Shown here one piece after another: positions 34,708 to 46,429 of a stretch of 64,000 nucleotides of DNA. The stretch comes from Xylogone sp. PMI_703 (Eukaryota > Ascomycota > Leotiomycetes): the NCBI GenBank assembly GCA_021399445.1, contig JAJTUQ010000010.1:732256-796255 (forward strand), in the 5' to 3' direction. The notes below the pieces were generated by a model that was not told the origin of the DNA, did not search any database, and was given only the letters and a program-made list of their open reading frames with translations. Within the stretch, counting starts at the first letter, position 1. Every line of letters begins with the position of its first letter. A program made the position numbers and the translations under genes.

Positions 34708-35576
34708 AGTTGAATTGGTAGCTACTAAGAATAACTAGATAATGCTAGATTTAGTTAATAGTTAGCGACGGCCAGCGGATCTCGGAAGTTGAATTAGCGG
34801 TGATACCCTTCCCAGATACAGTGGAATAGTTGAGGGGGAAAAGCAAATAGGCTAGTTCGGGCGTGAGAAGGCCATGTATATAGCAGAAAATTGAAATAAA
34901 TAACGAACTTTGATGATTTAAGTACTTTTATAATTATGACAATGAAAGCAATTATATTATGTTTTACAGAATGTGTACGGAATGCGTAAATATTTAGATT
35001 ACTGCCAGGTTGAAGTAGAATTTGTAAATATGAGACAGATCGAGATCTAGTCTATAAGTATGAAAATTAATAAAATTTTAGTCTCAGTATCTAACAATAT
35101 TAGCTGTAGCTACTCTGAAATGCCGACGTAATCGCCATAAGGTTTGGTAGATCTTCGATCCCCGATAGAGCATCATGCCGCAAACGGATAGTAGGCTTCG
35201 TGAGGCATCAACCTGGGTACATCAGCAGACAATTTCAAGCTCATTTCTTATTTAGTTTGGGAGGATATTTCTGCTCCTTTTGCATTATTTTGAGAACATC
35301 TGAACAAAATAATCTTTCTACTTATTTGATAAATTTGATTTGCTATCTACAGCTGAGTTATTATTGTATACTTGACATCCTGTACTCATGAAATGTTGCC
35401 TTAGTTGTGGGGCTAAAAATGGCTTCGAGGCTGCTGACAAATCTCTTCGTAACACTAAAGCTAGTCAAGGCCCAATATCCGGATCGGATATGGACTCCGG
35501 CACTTGACCGCCTTCAACCTCGGGGTAGTGAAGTCGACAATACCCGGCTTCTAATGGATGGATTAATGGATAGATT
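34708..35576. other. Intergenic, AT-rich, no gene seen
   Basis: Spacer between two plus-strand regulators. No supported frame. Confidence 0.4.
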
Positions 35577-36946
35577 ATGGCTGTGAGACGGAGTCCTACC
35601 TTCAAGTGTACTATCTGCGGGAAGCACATCGAGAATCGTAAGTCGGTGCAACTTCCTGAGGCATGCGGAGTTGAAGGTTTTGTTCTGCCGTCACTCTGCA
35701 TTAGCGATAATAATGATAACTAACCATAAGGACCATTCCAGATGCCTCTGTCAGGAGACATGAGAGGTACTGCCGGAGCAAGCTTGCCCATCCCGCTCCT
35801 TCCCGCCAAAAGTCCTGTCGAGCCTGTATTAATGCCAAAGCCCGTTGTGACCAGCGCCGGCCTGCGTGCGGGCAATGCCAACGAAGGGGGAGAGAATGCA
35901 TATACTCAATCATACCCCCACCCTCTAGCGAGGGGGGCTATGCCTCTTCATCAACTTCGACACCCCCCAGCCAGCAGGAGCAGGCCGAGGCGGGCAACGA
36001 GGCTTTGACAGGTACTGATATACCCTCTAGTATAGTCCAATCAGGTACACCCAGTCTACACCTTCTACAGCTCAGAAAACGACAGTCCGCTCAAGCAGGG
36101 CATATTAGTAAGCTGATATATCAAATCCTATGTTCATATCCCGAGAGGATGATTAAGGATGCCTCTTACCCTCCCTTCATCCACCATTCAACATTTGCGC
36201 GGTCGAGAGATCTGACGTATGCGGATGATCCCATTCTTATTTGCCAGGATATTATCCGTAGATACGTTTGGAATGACACCCCTTTCCCTGTTGATATGTC
36301 AATCTGGGACGCAGTTACTGCAGAGCAAGAGAGAATCTATAGCCACCGCTCTTCGCAAGACAAATGGCTCCATTTGTTCTCCGCACAAGCTCTTACAATA
36401 TATCTTCTGCTAGTAACTGCAGAAAGAGAGACAGTATTAAATCGTCATCCAAATCTCCCAATCACGCTACTGTTCAGCCTGAGAACAAACTTCGACTTTC
36501 TCCATCAAGTTCATCCAGGTTATGTATCCTCAGAACGGCGTAGCACCAGACCTCAATGGGAGGACTGGATATTTGCAGAATCCAAGCTACGAACGGCACT
36601 AGTTTACTTTATCCTGGCAGACCATTTTGATGTCGACTTCGGCCTTCCCTGTGATCGTGATTTTGATTCTTATTTTGAAGTCATGGAGCTCCCTGAAGCA
36701 AAAACCCTTTGGGAAGCAAAAGATGAGGCGTCATGGCAGAAAGAGTATTGTTTAATATTATCGCACCTAAATAATGATACTCCCCCATTTGACGTGAGGT
36801 TAAAGTATGGGGAGTTGGTGAAGTATAGGACAGGAAACGATGGCATAGATGTCGGTGAAACCAGATTGACGGAGAGGATTGAGAGGTGGCACAAGGAGAT
36901 AGATGAGTTCGGTATGCTTGTTGCATTTTGTAGCACCGCAACTTAA
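35577..36946 (+). CDS. Dual zinc-finger regulator: C2HC finger plus Zn(II)2Cys6
   Basis: 421 residues from exons 35577-35637 and 35742-36946 (donor GTAAGT, acceptor TTCCAG, 1266 nt). Joining the exons completes a finger CTIC-x12-H-x3-C (residues about 11-34), with the histidine in SVRRHERYC. Immediately after comes a Zn2Cys6 cluster, CRACINAKARCDQRRPAC followed by GQCQRRGREC. The rest matches the style of fungal C2H2-C6 fusion regulators, with helices LTIYLLLVTAERETVL and WEDWIFAESKLRTALVYFIL and no stop to 36946. The protein is short for this class, which can exceed 600 residues. The first exon start is the nearest Met in frame, so an additional upstream exon cannot be excluded. Targets are unknown. 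Confidence 0.75.
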
Positions 36947-37236
36947 AATTAATAGGAAATGAACAAACAAATTAGCTTACAGTCTTTCCTTGAAGAATAT
37001 TAAATACTATAGAGTCTCAAACGTAAGGTGAACTATGGCTAGCCTATTGTAGTAAGGCTGAGATGACCAATTACCAGTACAGGTTACCTTCAAGAGGGAT
37101 TTGAAGCACCCAGACTTTAAAAATAAGAGGCAAGCATGACGCAGCGACTTTAAATCGCGATCCACTACACTTATTATCATGAATCTACTTAAATAACCGG
37201 ATGTTATCACAAAGGAGCGGTTTGATTATCATAGGT

Positions 37237-38966
37237 CTATATATTATTGCTGCCGTTTGTGAATACTAAGGTTTCTTTCCAGGTCGTTTGAGCTTGTCTG
37301 TACTGTAGGGGTATAGGATTGGTTGGGCCATCGAATAATGGCACATACACTTCGCATATCCTGTTAAGCTGCGATGCTGTAGGCAGTGAGAGGTCCTGAA
37401 TCCTAGGAGAGCTAGAGAGCGGGAACTCATCAGCCAGGCCCAAATCTTTAAGAAGGCTTCCCTCCTCAATCTCCATAACCCTGCGCGCGACACATGAAGC
37501 TATTTTAGAATCCCACATGCCTTCTCTGTATGATGTCGTTTCTATCAACCTGATAGCTTGGAGCCTGACACGGTGGACGCGGCATTTAAGAGCAGTATAG
37601 TAGAGTGGGGATATCCATCCAATGTCGACAATAGATCTTGACATGTGGATGCCTGGCCAGGGAAGAGGTCTTGCTGGATAATCAGGCTGGCCCGTTTTCC
37701 ACAAACCTATGGCTTTATTAAGAATGGAAACGAATCGTTGCGTATGAGAATCGAAGACTGATTCGTCATCTAAACACAGGCAAGTATCTGCCATGATGGC
37801 TGCCATATTGTAATATATGGATAGTAGGCCGTAGACTCGACCGCTAGAGTCGTGGTAGTCTATGGAGTTCCTGGACGCTTCGAGGGTATTGGAGTACCTA
37901 TAAAGCTCCACCTGAATCTTTGTCAGATTTGACATCAGGGAACATGACTGTTCCACAGTGGGAGGGTAGGAAGCTTGTTGATAGCGCGCCAAATCCGTTA
38001 GATGGAAGATGCTGCCGAATATCTTCTCAATTTGGATCCACGCTTGGTTGACAGATCGGAAAATCGGAGGTGGTGTCAAATGCTCAGATATTCGTAGAAC
38101 TTGGCATGGACGCTGATAACTAAATGTGAAGAGCTTTGACTGGAGATCCAATCGGCAGAATGCCTTAACGATAGCATCGTCAATAGATCCAGGAATAGGC
38201 TCGAAGAGCAGAATTCCATTACCCTCAATTATGGGTATTTTCAACTCCCTGAGGAGCCGTAGCCCATTTGTTAGGTGAGCTTGACCAGTCTCAAGGTGAC
38301 CACAAAGGAGCTCCAAACACACAAAAACAAAGCAGGCCATAAGAGCCACACGTGCCGATGCCTTATCTCTGATCGCGAAAGGTGGTTGTAAATGACGAAT
38401 AGCCTTATTGTAATGCTGCAGTGTAAACCATTCCTGTTTGTCAGGAGTGTTGCATGCTCGCCTCCCGTAGTCGCTCTCGTAAACCTCCCTCCTATGGATA
38501 GAGCTCAGAGATAACACAGCGTGCAGTACGACAGGTTCGCTCAAGCATGCCGAGTAGAGCAGTGGGTCCCAGAGAGCTAGAAATGAGGCGCCTGGTATCT
38601 TCTTAGAAGTACGATATATGAACCACTCAAGATTCTGCTGTTCCTCTGTAGTCCTGGCGAGTGGGAAGACCCGCAGGTGCTGTAGATGACCAACGCTGCC
38701 GATTGAACCTGAGGGCAGTTGCCGATGGGCGTAAAAGGGGTTTCCCCTGCCTAATATCCCGTAGCCATCACATGTCCGACCGGTAGTGACGCACCGCCGG
38801 CAGGCTGGGTAGGTTTCATCACATTTAATCTTGCGGATTCTGCCATATTGGTCAGCCTCTCGTTCTACGCCGCTGTCAACGCAGCTTTAGAGACGTACTT
38901 GCAGGTTCGGCAACCGGTCTTCACTTGTACTCTGCGCACGCCACTACGACCGCTTGACTTGTGCAT
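37237..38966 (-). CDS. Zn(II)2Cys6 transcription factor with fungal-specific domain
   Basis: 556 residues from exons 38966-38899 and 38839-37237 (donor GTACGT, acceptor GGCAG). The intron splits the cluster, and joining gives CRTCKIRKIKCDETYPAC then RRCVTTGRTC, a canonical Zn2Cys6 with a basic KIRKIK loop. Downstream is a regulator homology region of the kind found in many fungal C6 proteins (PVVLHAVLSLSSIHRR, TGQAHLTNGLRLLREL, RVYGLLSIYYNMAAIMAD). The intron retained in the raw frame hides the DNA-binding part, so a model starting at 38544 would be truncated. Function and ligand are unknown. It is convergent with the dual-finger regulator (290 bp between stops) and divergent from the aldo/keto reductase. 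Confidence 0.88.
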
Positions 38967-39452
38967 CGGGAAAGGCTTTGATGTAGCTACGTTTGCATAC
39001 TATTAGCCATAGTCCTCAGACCGAGTTGCTGAAAGTTTGACATTTCAATGGACGTCGTTCCAGGCCGAGTCAATGCTTCTATCCGTCGCTCGAGAAAATC
39101 ACTTGTATAATTGGCTGAAAGCTCGGTGTGGAGCCCTTCTAACCGTGCTATTGGCCAGGTCGGGGTTTCGGCACGATGATTGGCCATACCAACAAGACCA
39201 TCGCTGGTCACCTAGAGAATTGCTTCTAATGCAGCGAAGTCACTTCCAGAGTGTGCATCGATGATGGATTTGATATTCATTATTGAATGAGCTCGCGGAC
39301 TTAACGGGACAGCCTCTTTCCCTAATACCGGGCAGCGAGATGATAAATATCCTGCTTTTCTCCTTATACCCAGCCAGAATCAGTGCCATAGGCAAAGCAA
39401 TAGTTGACGCTCATCTTCTCCTTATCAGCCCCTTACTTCTCTGGAAAGAACA
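38967..39452. promoter_or_regulatory. Divergent promoter of regulator and aldo/keto reductase
   Basis: 486 bp between the start codons of a Zn2Cys6 gene and an AKR gene. No supported frame. The arrangement would allow the regulator to control the reductase, though no clear operator was identified. Confidence 0.4.
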
Positions 39453-40657
39453 ATGGCTATGAAAACGACCCCGTTGCACAAACTGGGAAAAAATGGCCCA
39501 AGCATTCCGCCCATGGGCTTCGGCTTGATGACCATTGCTGGGGCTCACGGCGATCGTCCTAGCGATGAAGAGCAATTCAGCATCCTGGACCGGGCGCTTG
39601 AGCTGGGGGACATATTCTGGGATACCGCTGAGTATATCTCCAAACATGTGGCTGTAGGGAGGAGATACTGATCTATCCCAGCATATACGGAGACAATCTA
39701 GAAGTGCTGGCCAAGTGGTTCCGCCGCACTGGAAAGCGAGACAAAATCTTCCTTGCATCTAAATTTGGAATCATCATGGGAGATAATCTCCAGTTGAAGG
39801 GATTTGATAGCTCCGCAGAATACTGCAAGAAGGCTTGCAACGATAGTCTCAGGCGGCTTGGTGTTGATTACATTGATCTTTGTAAGTCTCCTATATGAGC
39901 TCCTTGAAATTATTATGCGCGAATTTATCGTTGGTCTTTGACACTGAAACAATCAGTCTATGTCCATCATATCAACCCCGATACCCCTATCGAGGAAACT
40001 ATGCAAGCAATGGTGGATCTGAAAGCGTAAGCTCAGCGTCTTTTTTCTGCAGCATGACAACATCTAACGTATCCCAGAGAAGGCAAGATCAAACATATCG
40101 GATTGTGTGCGGCAAGCTCGAGGACACTCCGTCGTGCCTGCAAAGTTGCACCCGTTGCTGCAGTGCAAGTTGAGTACTCGGCTTTCGTTCTTGACATTGA
40201 AGGGGAGCGTGGCACCAATCTTCTTCAGACCTGTCGAGAGCTTGGGGTTGCTGTCGTCTGCTTCGGACCCATTGGACGAGGTATACTCACAGGCACAGTG
40301 ACAGGCAGCGAGTCAATTTCTGGCACAGGCGATATCCGTACCCAGTGGGTTCCGCGCTTCCAAGAAGACAACCTGAAGAAGAACCTCAAGGTTGTCAACC
40401 ATTTCAAAGCTCTTGCAGATAGGAAGGGATGCACCTCGGCCCAGCTGGCTCTTGCATGGGTGCTCAAACAGGGAGATAACATCTTCCCGATTCCTGGAAC
40501 TAAAAAGATCAAGTATCTAGAAGCTAACTGGGCGGCGCTTGATATATATCTCAGTGATGCTGAAGAAGCGGAGATTCGGAAGCTGGTTGCGGGCGCGGAG
40601 CTAGCCGGTTTTGAAACCCATCCATCTGCATATGTAGATACAAAAGAATTAGCTTGA
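39453..40657 (+). CDS. Aldo/keto reductase
   Basis: 342-residue NADP(H)-dependent reductase of the (beta/alpha)8 AKR superfamily, from exons 39453-39631, 39682-39881, 39957-40026 and 40078-40657 (1029 nt). The introns start GTATAT, GTAAGT and GTAAGC and end CCCAG, ATCAG and CCCAG. The catalytic tetrad is complete only after splicing: Asp57, Tyr62 (DTADIYGDN), Lys87 (LASKFG) and His130 (YVHHIN). The cofactor region is IPIPGTKK preceded by LALAWVL. It resembles fungal AKR13/YakC-like enzymes that reduce aldehydes or pyridoxal-type carbonyls; the substrate is inferred only. All four exons keep one frame and full family length, so the gene looks functional. Confidence 0.92.
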
Positions 40658-41359
40658 GAACAATTATATTAAGATTTGTGTTCTCATCATCCTCATTTGT
40701 TATCACAGAATATATCTATCTAGAATGGCTACGTGTAAAATTTCTATAAGCCAGGATGCAAAATCATTTTCTCAAAGCACGCTTCAAGCAATTCAAGAAT
40801 GGTAATTTGTTAGCTCCTGCAACCTTCTATTGCTTTTCTCAAGATACTAAAATGTTAATTCTAATTACATTGTGTTTTCGAGTCATAAATGATGTTGAAA
40901 TAAGGTTTGTCTTGACCATAACGCCATTTGTAAGATTATGACAACAACCAACAATTAATTAAGATCTGAGCTAACTAATTATTTACGTTAGTTAAGATAG
41001 CTCAGTTAACTAGCCTACTTACTATTTTATGCCCCCAAATTGAGACACTTACAACTTATGCTTACACAGAAAAAACGATCACTAGTTAGTGAATACAGCA
41101 AAGTGAGGCTAACAAGCAGAGTAGTGAAAGCTAGCATTTTCGATATTGTATTGTGGTTTTGTGAATTAGATCTTCGTAGTACCAATAATCCAGAGTATAC
41201 AGATAGGAATGGTAGGTAGTATATGTACTAGTTGAGGGCTTTAGAGTTCATAAAACATGTTAAGATGAATGTTGAGAGAAACACTCGATTCTTCTAATAA
41301 AACCCAATATCTCCACACTCTAGTGACGTTCTGTGCCATCCGGTAATCTCCATATGTAC
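40658..41359. other. Intergenic, AT-rich, no gene seen
   Basis: Convergent 3' flanks of the AKR and the small secreted protein gene. No coding signal. Confidence 0.4.
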
Positions 41360-41701
41360 CTAGATGGAGCAAAATGGGGCAGTAACCCCAGCAGGCATTG
41401 CACAGCTTCCATCGGGACAAGTCCCAACCAGCTCCCATACGCCTACGCACACTACGATCGCACCCTCCGCCTGGCCATTGTAGTACCCACAACTATAGGC
41501 TCCACTATTGGGATAGTCAGCCGGTCTCCAACTTAAATATTTTTCTAGAGAGAAAGAACGATGGTGTGGGTGAAGTTATGAGAGTCCAAGGCTTGATAAA
41601 GACACATACTTAGGACTGCAGGGATCACCGATGGTGTTCTGCGCTGAGGCCGTTGCAATCCAAATGGCGAGGGTAGAGATGAGTGGGAGTTTAAACTGCA
41701 T
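41360..41701 (-). CDS. Small secreted cysteine-rich protein
   Basis: 78-residue precursor from exons 41701-41610 and 41504-41360 (237 nt). The donor is GTATGT, a CTGAC branch site lies 12 nt before the acceptor CAATAG, and the intron is 105 nt. The signal peptide is MQFKLPLISTLAIWIATASA, with likely cleavage before QNT. The mature chain of about 58 residues has six cysteines, Cys28, 36, 50, 60, 65 and 76, enough for three disulfides. The sequence around them (DPCSPNGAYSCGYYNG, IVVCVGVWELVGTC) recalls a family of small fungal secreted proteins of unknown function. It may act outside the cell, for instance in interaction or competition, but no activity can be deduced. It is too short per exon for simple frame searches. 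Confidence 0.8.
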
Positions 41702-42776
41702 ATTGATATTTTGAAGCCTTTGGAAGATGGGTGGAGAGAGAGGAGAATGTGAAGCCTCTGTGATTTGATCTAGGGGATAGAGTCTTTGCTCGTCTAGAAA
41801 GTCTTCTATGAAGAGTATTTATACCTTTGCGAGCCTCAAATTCCAACAGACCTATTATGATATAACTCTACTTTACAATTTCAGCAGTAAACCATTACCC
41901 GCGCCGCTTGTAGTGCTGATATACTACATTACGGGCCACAGGGAACAACGAAGTAAAAGTTACTAGACACAGATCAGGAATTCATCCTTGAAAATTCCAA
42001 TTAGGCGAGTTACACAGTTAAAATTAACCAGACAATATTTTGCACAACTACACTTCAAGTTGTACACTTAAATACACTCATGCAGAAGAGCAATTTGAAC
42101 AGGGTTTGAAATCCTTCATTTATACACTTATGGCCTGTGCCGTAGTAAATAACCAATATGTGCCTGGTTTTGCTGCAGCGTTGACATGAGATGCATAGCT
42201 CTGCCACTTGACAACATTGCGGAATGCTACGTAAAATAATGCAAGTCTCGTACATGGTCCACTTCCGCGAAGACCTTGCAGTATATGTTACAGTATGAGA
42301 ATAAATTAGGAGTCCTAATTGAGCTGTGAGGGAGAGGCGTAGTCGTATTACCTTATACGGGCTTATTGTATGCCCACAGAGGCGGGCCTGATTAGTTCAA
42401 ATTATCAAGTGGGTCAAGCTTTAATAAGCTTTTCCTAGGGAGAGTCTCAACAACTTTCCGCTGTGGCGTGATGTTTTAGTGGGCATCAGGTTCCCACACG
42501 TGCTTGATTTGTTCCCGGTAATGCCGGTCAAGCGCTGTACTGTATGAGACCAATGGACCTGCCTAACTAGAGGGCTTGTGGCTGTCCTAAGGCCCCACTG
42601 TGTGGGTGACCGAAGCGGACGGTACATGTGCTATTAGTTATCTACTTGAAGCCGTTGATACAGCGTAACAAAAAAGAGAATAGAGGATGTGTTTCGTGGT
42701 ATATTGAGCTTATAACTATTTATAGTCCATGCACAACCGCAATTGTTATGACAACGCCACCCTGATCTACTAGCCT
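41702..42776. other. Intergenic, promoter of the secreted protein gene
   Basis: The 5' flank of the secreted-protein gene and 3' flank of the carotenoid-oxygenase pseudogene. Short frames only. Confidence 0.4.
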
Positions 42777-44503
42777 TTAGATCTTGACATGTCGGGAGTC
42801 TGTATCATCAACCCAATTTCCGTGGATTCCGGGCCTCAAGCGAATTGGCAATTTGATCAAGGCCACCGTTTTTGAGAGATAGTTGCTATCGACAATGGCA
42901 AGTTCGCTCCCCATATTCTCAAAGTTGTTTTGCAGGAACATGAACCAGCCTTCTCCTTCTGGGGCATCTTGACTGTGTGGTATGAACATCAGCTCTTGTG
43001 TGAACTTTCTTGGTCCAGCAAATATTCGTCCACCTTTCCAGTATTAGTGTCGAGACGAGCAAATCCATTAAACGGTGGATAACCACCACCCATCCTTGGT
43101 TCAATGAATTGAAGATCGACCAGTTGAGGCTTGAAAATACTGAAGAATGTCTGAGAATGACGGGTCATGGCATACCGATCGTCAATTCGAGGAAATTCTA
43201 GCCCGCCGGGCACGAGAACCTCCCCTGTTGGGAGCTTCAGGTCTGTGGCCTTGGGATCAATCACCCATTTCACCAGATCGATGGAGATCTCTTCCATAGC
43301 AGGTGATCTGCCAGATTTATCTGGCCACCAGACAAAGGCGTTTTCTTTTCCAAAAACCAGGCTTAATTCAACCTTGCCGTCTTCGTTCTCAAAAGCATTC
43401 GCAACGTGCCCCGCGAAGCCATGGGGAGCTTCAAACCACTATATCCAGTTCCAGTCAGATTGTAGTGTAGTTTAAGATGTCGACTTACTTTAACTTCGCT
43501 GCCTTTAGCCCCGTATCGTGGTAATACACCAATGTATGTGGGAAGTCATTGTCCCATTGCCAATGCTCGCCACCTTTCTTCATCCGTTCGATGTCCCAAA
43601 TCTGGTTGATAACTGGAAACAAGACCATAACGTTGTTAGTGCAATGGATGCTCACCAATGTAGTACCATAGGACTCACATAGTTCTTTGTGACAGCAATA
43701 TCGTGGACCATGGCGACCACTGGGCAAGTGAACTATACTGTCTCTTTGAATTTGCCGTCTCGGCCAACTGAATAATAACAAATATCAGGAGTACCGTCTC
43801 CTTTTGTCTCGTAGCCGAAGCACACCATGTCGCCGGTGTCAGGATCAAATTTGGGGTGTGCTGTGAAAGTTAGTGTGGGAAGCTGACCATCAAAGGTTTC
43901 TAGCCCGATCGTTTGCAATGTGGTAGGTTCCATTGAATATGGAGGCGAGTCTTCCTTGAGAGCGAGAAGACATCCATCCCAGTACACAATATTGGTATTC
44001 GCAGTTGATCTTATTTGAAACGCAATGGCATCGGTATACTTATTTCGATACTTCCCTTAATATTGTCAACAAATTATCAGCATTACTAACAATGGATGTA
44101 GATACCCATTAAGGCTCTCCTTGCCTCCGCTTCTTTCACGTACTTCTCGGTTCTTACGAAAGCCTATTTGAAGTCCACATGCCCATCTTTGATCCTGAAG
44201 CACTGACAACACCATCACCGTTGAACCACTGGAGACGCGTGAGATGGTGAACAGATACCAAGGAGGAAATTTCCTCGCTATGTCATTCTCAATGGATGAA
44301 GGGTAATGCGGCTCCGGCATAACGCGGTAAAATGTACCAGAGATACTGTCCGGAATATTACCAATGACCTCCAAGTCAGTGATGGATCCCTCGAATCGCA
44401 CAGGTGCCATAAACCCTGTCAATTGGGGTTCTGTTTCTCGAAAAGCCTTCGGCGGAACAGGAAATATTCTGTCCAAATCATCTCTCGTGAAGTGAGCCTC
44501 CAT
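42777..44503 (-). pseudogene. Carotenoid/stilbene oxygenase-family gene, multiply disrupted
   Basis: Homology runs from Met at 44503 (FPVPPKAFRETEPQLTGFMA) to TAA at 42777 (PGIHGNWVDDTDSRHVKI). The family cleaves alkene bonds of carotenoids or lignostilbenes with iron held by four histidines. Histidine contexts are visible: FTAHPKFDP, AMVHDIAVT, APHGFAGHV and GIHGNW. Lesions on reading the exons include a lost consensus donor after ENDI near 44265, a one-base frameshift near 44200, TAG at 44164-44166 (Gln expected), TAG at 43733-43735 (Trp expected), doubtful splice joins near 43630 and 43450-43490, and a one-base frameshift near 43010. The body is otherwise well preserved, so decay is recent, or the assembly has indel errors. 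A start at 44659 is possible but lacks support. Confidence 0.85.
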
Positions 44504-46224
44504 TGTTGCAACTATTATAGCGCGGCTTGTTAGGGGGGATATGATATTTTCTCCAAAATTGGAACCGAAGGAGGCAGAGCTTGATGAATCAAGAAAGTGC
44601 CTAGGCCAAAAATGATCTTTACTACATAGACGCATATGATCTTTATATGAAGCAAGCAAGATACGGAGCCGGTAACCTCGAGTACTCTGTGAATGTCTGT
44701 CGGTCTCTCATTCTTACCAAATAAAGCCTGAATGGCTTTAGACTACCTAGGAATCCTCTGGGAGTCACCCCGAGGATGTCGGGGGACCTGGGATGGTGGA
44801 GAAACCTCTCGGATAATCTTCTCTACTGAGGCAAAATTCTAAGTGATAGTTAGTGCTTGTGACTTAATAATTCTCTAGAGAGTAGTTCTACTGGTTAAAA
44901 TTTCCTCAATTCTAAACAGAAGATCTTTTACCACATATATTATGGGTTTTAATCAACAGTTGGGAAACCTGATAAGATCATTATTTTCCGCCGGCTAGTA
45001 GTAGCTGAATTGATCTATCATCAACCTGTCTCCTCTTTCTCATACACCTGCTCCAGTCCAACAACATGGTAGTTCCCAAAACATTTTCATGACAAAGCAG
45101 CCAAACAATGTGACAGGAGTCATATTACTGTACAGACATGGCAAATTTGGATTTGAGTAAAGAGCACCGCGCCAACTGATCATCACCAACCGGATTTGTT
45201 CTATAAAGCCGAGGTTGCATTAAGCCCCTGAGCTATGAAGCAATCATAGCTTTAAGTCACCGCTAATCAGGTTCGTTCTTCTCTTTGAAGCCGAATCGCA
45301 TAAGCCCTGCCATCCTCCTGGTACCCATCCCTTAACAATTCAAATAAGCTTATAGTTATGTAAATTTATGCAAATTATACAATGTTATGCAAATCCGGCA
45401 ATCCGTTAGGAGCCCTAACCACGGCACCTATCAGCCTTTGCTACCCCGCATTGTAGTAACCTTGTTTCACGCTCCAGATCACCAACTGAATCCTAATCGA
45501 GTTCATGCCTAAGTTTATGGGTCAGAAACTTGCAAAGTAGCAAGTGGCAAGACCAGTTTTCTACTTGTAGAACAGCGTTCTTGGGATGGCCTGTGCGCCA
45601 GGTTCGAGATTGCGGGGGCAAAGGCGGTTGTGTGCTGGATAGGGGTTCCAGCTCAACGCGGGTTATAATCAGCTGGATAACTTGATTCTAGGCTACCTTT
45701 GCGAAACAGTGAATTCGCATGTTTTTGACAGGTGGCCTTTCCACAAAACGTTAGGCAAGCGCATCATTAAAAGCTGACCCACCTGGTCCAGTACCTCGTG
45801 CTTTCCTGCATCGCGTCTGCAAACCACGTAATCGGGATGGAGATTCCACCTCACCTATAAGAGAGGACTGACAATCTATTCCAAGAACTCCGATCTGAGC
45901 TGGGCAAACACGTCGCAAAAGACTTTGTCCAGTCACGATTGGCGATACATTATGGAGATAATGAATCCCTTTCTATTAATCCTCAAGCACTAATGAGCAC
46001 CAATAGTTCTAATGATGAAAGTTATTCGTGGGACCAGTAGCTAGAAATATGCAGCCACATTGATAAATAGATAGCTCTTCAATTGTTCTATCTTGTATAG
46101 TTAAATTGTCACATTTTCACACCTGTTTCAATCTCCAGATGAAGTTATTGCTAGCGCCTTACAAACTATCCCGAACTGTTTGTGATCACTCATAAGACCT
46201 GGACTACTGTCGCATAAGTTACGG
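44504..46224. other. Intergenic edge of the retrotransposon nest
   Basis: No intact gene. A plus-strand stretch at about 45860-46038 reads protein-like (LFQELRSELGKHVAKDFVQS) to a TAG. It is preceded by another frame with coding character (FLHRVCKPRNRDGDS), which suggests an old gene fragment with a small indel. The family is not recognised. Confidence 0.35.
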
Positions 46225-46352
46225 TTGTATATAGTAATAATTGAATGATCTGTGTGTATTAGGAGGTGTACGAATGGGAGTTCTATATATACAGTAAGAT
46301 AAAGGGTTCGGTGATTACCAGCGCCACAGCACGGCCACCATATTATACAACA
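46225..46352 (-). repeat. Probable 3' LTR of the minus-strand copia element
   Basis: On the minus strand it starts TGTTGTATAATATGG and ends near TATACAACC. A purine-rich run (TTTGAAGAGG) lies just before its start, as expected for a polypurine tract. It follows the RNase H end of the copia remnant. The outer boundary is approximate, and the terminal CA is not clean. Confidence 0.45.
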
Positions 46353-46429
46353 CACCTCTTCAAAGTGCCAAAACCATGGTATAACACTCTGTAAAACCTT
46401 CATAGAACTACGCTTTAGGGCTTTATTAC

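Noticed and set aside
44504..44659. Upstream Met (44659) for the carotenoid-oxygenase gene
   Set aside because: The extra 52 residues do not resemble the family N terminus, while the Met at 44503 does.
45540..45680. Possible tRNA around GGTTCGAGATTG
   Set aside because: A T-loop-like word is present, but no cloverleaf with matching acceptor and anticodon arms could be drawn.
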